A stretch of DNA of 8,692 bases from Ferruginibacter sp. GTDB lineage: Bacteria; Bacteroidota; Bacteroidia; Chitinophagales; Chitinophagaceae. Both the position numbers and the translations under genes were made by a program. The stretch spans positions 1 through 8,692 of the forward strand of contig JAGPDJ010000072.1 in NCBI GenBank assembly GCA_018057635.1, read 5' to 3'. Shown here one piece after another: positions 6,302-8,692 of this stretch. Each line of letters starts with the position of its first letter. Position 1 is the first letter of the stretch. The notes beneath the pieces were generated by a model. It did not search any database. It was not told the origin of the DNA and saw only the letters and a program-made list of their open reading frames with translations.

Positions 6302-7576
6302 TTAATTCGTTTTATTAGCCTGTTTCTCTAATTTTTCTATCTTTTCAGTTAGCTCTGTATTTTTGCTGTTTAAGTCAATAATATACAGGGTAAGCTCTTC
6401 TATTTTCTCCATCATTTTTTTAGTCATTTCAGCAAGATGAATCCCATCCTTTTCCATTTCAGCAGCAGATGGTATGTTGGGAAGATGTTTATTAATGCTG
6501 ATTAGTTTTTTTAATTCCTCCAGTGGCATTAGTTTATAATCATCTTTAAAAACATAATCCGGCCAACTGGTACTGTTTTGCATTACAAGGTTCTCACACA
6601 TAATCTCGCCATCAACACTAAGTTCATAGCCAGTAGCAATACGAGCTGAATTATTTCCTATGAGTTGAGCTCCGTTTACATGAAATTTGGCATTGGGTGT
6701 ATAAGTACCAACGCCCGTATTACCCCATGAAGGCTGTAATACCAAATAATTGTTAGCATTACTATTTGACCAAATTACAAGAGAGGTATCTGTAGGGAAA
6801 ACTGCGCCACCAAAGGCTGCTTCATTGGAAGTGTAAAAATTAATACCAGTACCGCCAAGATTTATCGTTCGTCCATAAGATGTTCCGTTGTATCCAATGC
6901 CCATTCTTCCATCGTCTCTTACTCTTAATATTGTGTCTAAATTAGAATTCCTTAATAAAAATGTATTAGAAGATGATGTGGTTCCACTACCTATTACATC
7001 CAACCGGCCCAGCGGAACTCCAGGGCCACTAAATCCGCCAATACCCACATTACCGTTCTGGCTGAAATAATGCCTTGGTGTAATTGTTGTTCCATCAGTT
7101 GTTGCATACCATCTTAAATCAGAGCCAGCACCTGTAGTAGCCATTTGCCATTGGTTACCGCCATCGTAGCCAAGCACTATTTTACCTAAACTGGATTCTA
7201 CAAACATATCACCACCTCTTACATGAAGCAAATAATTGGGATTAGTAGTCCCAATACCTACCCTTCCGACTTCATTGATTGTCATTCTTGGATTAGCCTG
7301 TATTGTAAAATGCAGTTTGCCGGTTGTATTACCCGATCCTGTACCAAAATCAACATCTTCCGCAGCGCCGGAGTAAGAACCCCAGTAGCCACGGTAAATA
7401 TCATTTTCAAAAATACCCATGTACATAGGGGCAGCGCCATTAAACTGGCCAACATAGTTGCTGGTTGCTTTTACATCTAACTTGGCTGCTGGTATAGTAG
7501 TGCCTATACCTACATTTTGTGCAAAAGAGAAACATGCCGTAATGAAGCTGATACAAAAGAGGATGATTTTTTTCAT
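6302..7576 (-). CDS. Secreted GIGT-repeat adhesin-like protein with C-terminal coiled-coil module
   Basis: The 424-residue product starts with a signal peptide (residues 1-20, MKKIILFCISFITACFSFAQ), after which NVGIGTT begins. The body holds degenerate repeats built around G-(I/V)-G-T followed by N/P and (K/L)-(L/F)-(D/H)-V: about 22-36, 106-120, 176-194, 225-230 and 287-300. They resemble beta-rich repeats of tail-fibre-like and surface proteins. Residues 337-400 (SWPDYVF..., HLPNIPSA, then KIEELTLYIIDL) form a module common at the end of such Bacteroidota proteins, finishing in a coiled coil (about 385-420). It resembles the region of S74-type intramolecular chaperones, but I do not see the S74 peptidase signature. 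Role: probably a trimeric surface or extracellular fibre; partner unknown. ATG 7576 was chosen because it starts the signal peptide; the frame is open to 7654. It is the only gene between the two rng 3'-end copies. Confidence 0.8.
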   Translation of the reverse strand: MKKIILFCISFITACFSFAQNVGIGTTIPAAKLDVKATSNYVGQFNGAAPMYMGIFENDIYRGYWGSYSGAAEDVDFGTGSGNTTGKLHFTIQANPRMTINEVGRVGIGTTNPNYLLHVRGGDMFVESSLGKIVLGYDGGNQWQMATTGAGSDLRWYATTDGTTITPRHYFSQNGNVGIGGFSGPGVPLGRLDVIGSGTTSSSNTFLLRNSNLDTILRVRDDGRMGIGYNGTSYGRTINLGGTGINFYTSNEAAFGGAVFPTDTSLVIWSNSNANNYLVLQPSWGNTGVGTYTPNAKFHVNGAQLIGNNSARIATGYELSVDGEIMCENLVMQNSTSWPDYVFKDDYKLMPLEELKKLISINKHLPNIPSAAEMEKDGIHLAEMTKKMMEKIEELTLYIIDLNSKNTELTEKIEKLEKQANKTN

Positions 7577-7744
7577 AATGGGATAATTTTGTGAATTAAA
7601 TTTTCTTACAGAAAGTAAATCTTGTTTCGGAAGTGTTTTAGCTAAGATAATCAAAAGTTATAAAAGAACAAACTGTGAATCATCAACATATAAAAAGTTA
7701 TACCCTGGATTCAAAGCTTTGCTTTTTTACATCTATATGAATGG

Positions 7745-7951
7745 AACTTAAACTATTGCATCATGCAAAAACATAAAGATCTTACGATAGAAGTACACTC
7801 CATTTTATATACATATCTTACCGGTGGTTTTCCAAGCCGCATTAAATGGAGCTGGAAATACAAACAAAAAGTAAAAATAAAATCCAATTCAAATTTTCAT
7901 TTAACAGAGTTCAGGTTTTTTGATGACAGTGATGATGAGATAAAGTTGTAA
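7745..7951 (+). pseudogene. Diverged extra copy of the rng 3' end (RNase E/G C-terminal fragment)
   Basis: This stretch encodes NLNYCIMQKHKDLTIEVH and continues to FRFFDDSDDEIKL, the counterpart of RNase G residues 447-515. Over the 63 residues from Met453 there are six substitutions and one deleted residue. It lacks the S1 domain, the catalytic aspartates and the Zn-link cysteines, so it cannot be an active nuclease. It remains open with its own stop codon. An ATG at 7763 would allow a 62-residue peptide, but homology starts before that ATG and I see no convincing promoter or ribosome site, so a remnant is the simpler reading. Of roughly 24 differing codons about 17 are silent, meaning the copy diverged while it was part of a working gene. 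It lies between the adhesin-like gene and the pentapeptide-repeat gene. Confidence 0.85.
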
Positions 7952-8021
7952 TATTTTACATCATTTACTTTCTGTTATTTTTTTGAACTGCTAAAACTGC
8001 TTGCATTTCTTGTATTTAGTC

Positions 8022-8594
8022 TTATTCAATCTCAATATCATATTTATTCAATAAACCGGCAATACCATTCATTGAAAATTTTGCTTTCTTAATCCTGTTC
8101 CTTTCCGGATCAATTGAATAATTATAAGCTGAACGAAAATCTGCTTTTTCCAAAACCGTATTTACAAAAATGGCTGCTGCCAGGTTGCAGTTGTTAAATG
8201 ATGAATTTGTAAGGTCGCAATCTTCAAAATCAACTTCCTGCATACTGCAATTAGTAAACAGCATTTTCTTTAGCCTTAATTTATGGAAAGAAGAAAGATC
8301 CAGTATGCAATCTTCAAATGCGGCAGTGAACAGAAAATCATTGCACTCATCAAAATGTAACCCGATCAGTTTACAGCCTTTGAAAGCTATATCTATAAAG
8401 GATGTTTTTACCAGTTTAGCATTACTAAGGTTACACCCGTTGAAAGCGCAATTAGAAAAATTATTTCCGGAAAGCACCGTACCGGAGAGATCACAATTAT
8501 TGAATGTGCAATGTTCATAATCACCGGCGATCAATGCAGATATTTCCTGCTCAGTTCCATTAAATATTTTGTCTTCAAAATATGCTTTATCCAT
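8022..8594 (-). CDS. Pentapeptide-repeat protein, Qnr/McbG-like
   Basis: The 190-residue protein is made almost wholly of pentapeptide repeats of the A(D/N)Lxx type from about residue 26 to 155. Central Phe or Leu recur every five residues, and a strong ten-residue pattern F-x-x-C-x-L occurs at F31, F51, F71, F93, F113, F123 and F133. This predicts a right-handed quadrilateral beta-helix. The end NYSIDPERNRIKKAKF followed by GLLNKYDIEIE resembles the C-terminal capping and dimer region of Qnr-type proteins. Those mimic DNA and protect gyrase and topoisomerase IV from quinolones. Chromosomal homologues often have no proven role, so resistance is not claimed. No signal peptide is seen, so it is likely cytoplasmic. 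The ATG at 8594 is the natural start. The gene is convergent with the rng fragment, 70 bases away. Confidence 0.88.
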   Translation of the reverse strand: MDKAYFEDKIFNGTEQEISALIAGDYEHCTFNNCDLSGTVLSGNNFSNCAFNGCNLSNAKLVKTSFIDIAFKGCKLIGLHFDECNDFLFTAAFEDCILDLSSFHKLRLKKMLFTNCSMQEVDFEDCDLTNSSFNNCNLAAAIFVNTVLEKADFRSAYNYSIDPERNRIKKAKFSMNGIAGLLNKYDIEIE

Positions 8595-8610
8595 TGGGTA
8601 AATTTAGACC

Positions 8611-8629
8611 AGTATTTTCAAAAAATACT
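8611..8629. repeat. Inverted repeat upstream of the pentapeptide-repeat gene
   Basis: AGTATTTT (8611-8618) and AAAATACT (8622-8629) are perfect inverted arms around CAA. It lies 16 bases before the start codon. On the minus strand it contains TATTTTTTG, one base too long for the TAnnTTTG -7 element. It could be an operator overlapping a promoter, a leader hairpin, or a chance AT-rich palindrome. Confidence 0.4.
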
Positions 8630-8692
8630 ATTATGCCACGGAGTAATAACTAACTTAAAACGAACTACATTTTGCAGCCTGATTTTTATTCA

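Noticed and set aside
6211..6315. Short plus-strand frame beginning MVRTKSKRQIG
   Set aside because: It runs through the terminator and into the convergent gene's 3' end; no recognisable family.
6302..7576. Reading the secreted protein as an S74 peptidase tail-fibre chaperone or as phage-derived
   Set aside because: The coiled-coil end is similar in style, but I do not see the S74 catalytic signature, and no other phage genes are nearby.
7712..7721. Palindrome CAAAGCTTTG followed by CTTTTTT
   Set aside because: There is no loop for a stable hairpin, and no gene end lies just upstream on the plus strand; not called a terminator.
8170..8520. Plus-strand frame of 116 codons opposite the pentapeptide-repeat gene
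   Set aside because: It is a mirror of the regular repeat coding and shows no domain of its own.

Overview
The window looks like a chromosomal segment of a Bacteroidota bacterium, most likely of the Chitinophagaceae or a close relative. The clues are the housekeeping order gldE - ssb - mutY <> HU-like gene - TPR gene - small basic ribosomal-type protein - RNase E/G, the TTTG-N20-TAnnTTTG promoter type, the lack of clear Shine-Dalgarno sequences, the AT-rich spacers, and a secreted GIGT-repeat protein of a kind common in this phylum. The genus is not resolved.

Left part (1-2970, minus strand): mutY, ssb and gldE lie head to tail. gldE runs off the left edge without its stop codon. A well-formed Bacteroidota promoter sits in the mutY-ssb gap, and a -7-like box precedes mutY. 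This block covers DNA repair and replication (MutY, SSB) plus a CBS-domain membrane protein named for gliding motility.

Middle part (3039-6098, plus strand): reading away from mutY are an HU/IHF-like nucleoid protein, a membrane-anchored TPR protein, a 29-residue very basic protein of the AURKAIP1/COX24 (mS38/bS22-like) type, and a full-length RNase E/G family enzyme. The rng leader holds two hairpins. Three genes in the window appear to start at GTG or TTG (gldE, the TPR gene, rng).

Right part (6099-8692): a strong two-way terminator separates rng from a convergent gene for a secreted, modular adhesin-like protein. Beyond that gene lies a second, diverged copy of the last 69-70 codons of rng (7745-7951), still open in frame. 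The single-gene segment is therefore bracketed by direct repeats of the rng 3' end. The copies differ mostly at synonymous sites but share a block of 53 identical bases. This is the most unusual structure in the window; it resembles a 3'-end-replacing insertion or a recombination scar, although no integrase or transposase is visible. A Qnr-like pentapeptide-repeat protein on the minus strand closes the window, with a small inverted repeat just upstream of its start.

No tRNA, rRNA, CRISPR array or recognisable insertion sequence was seen, and no gene-free stretch exceeds about 210 bases.
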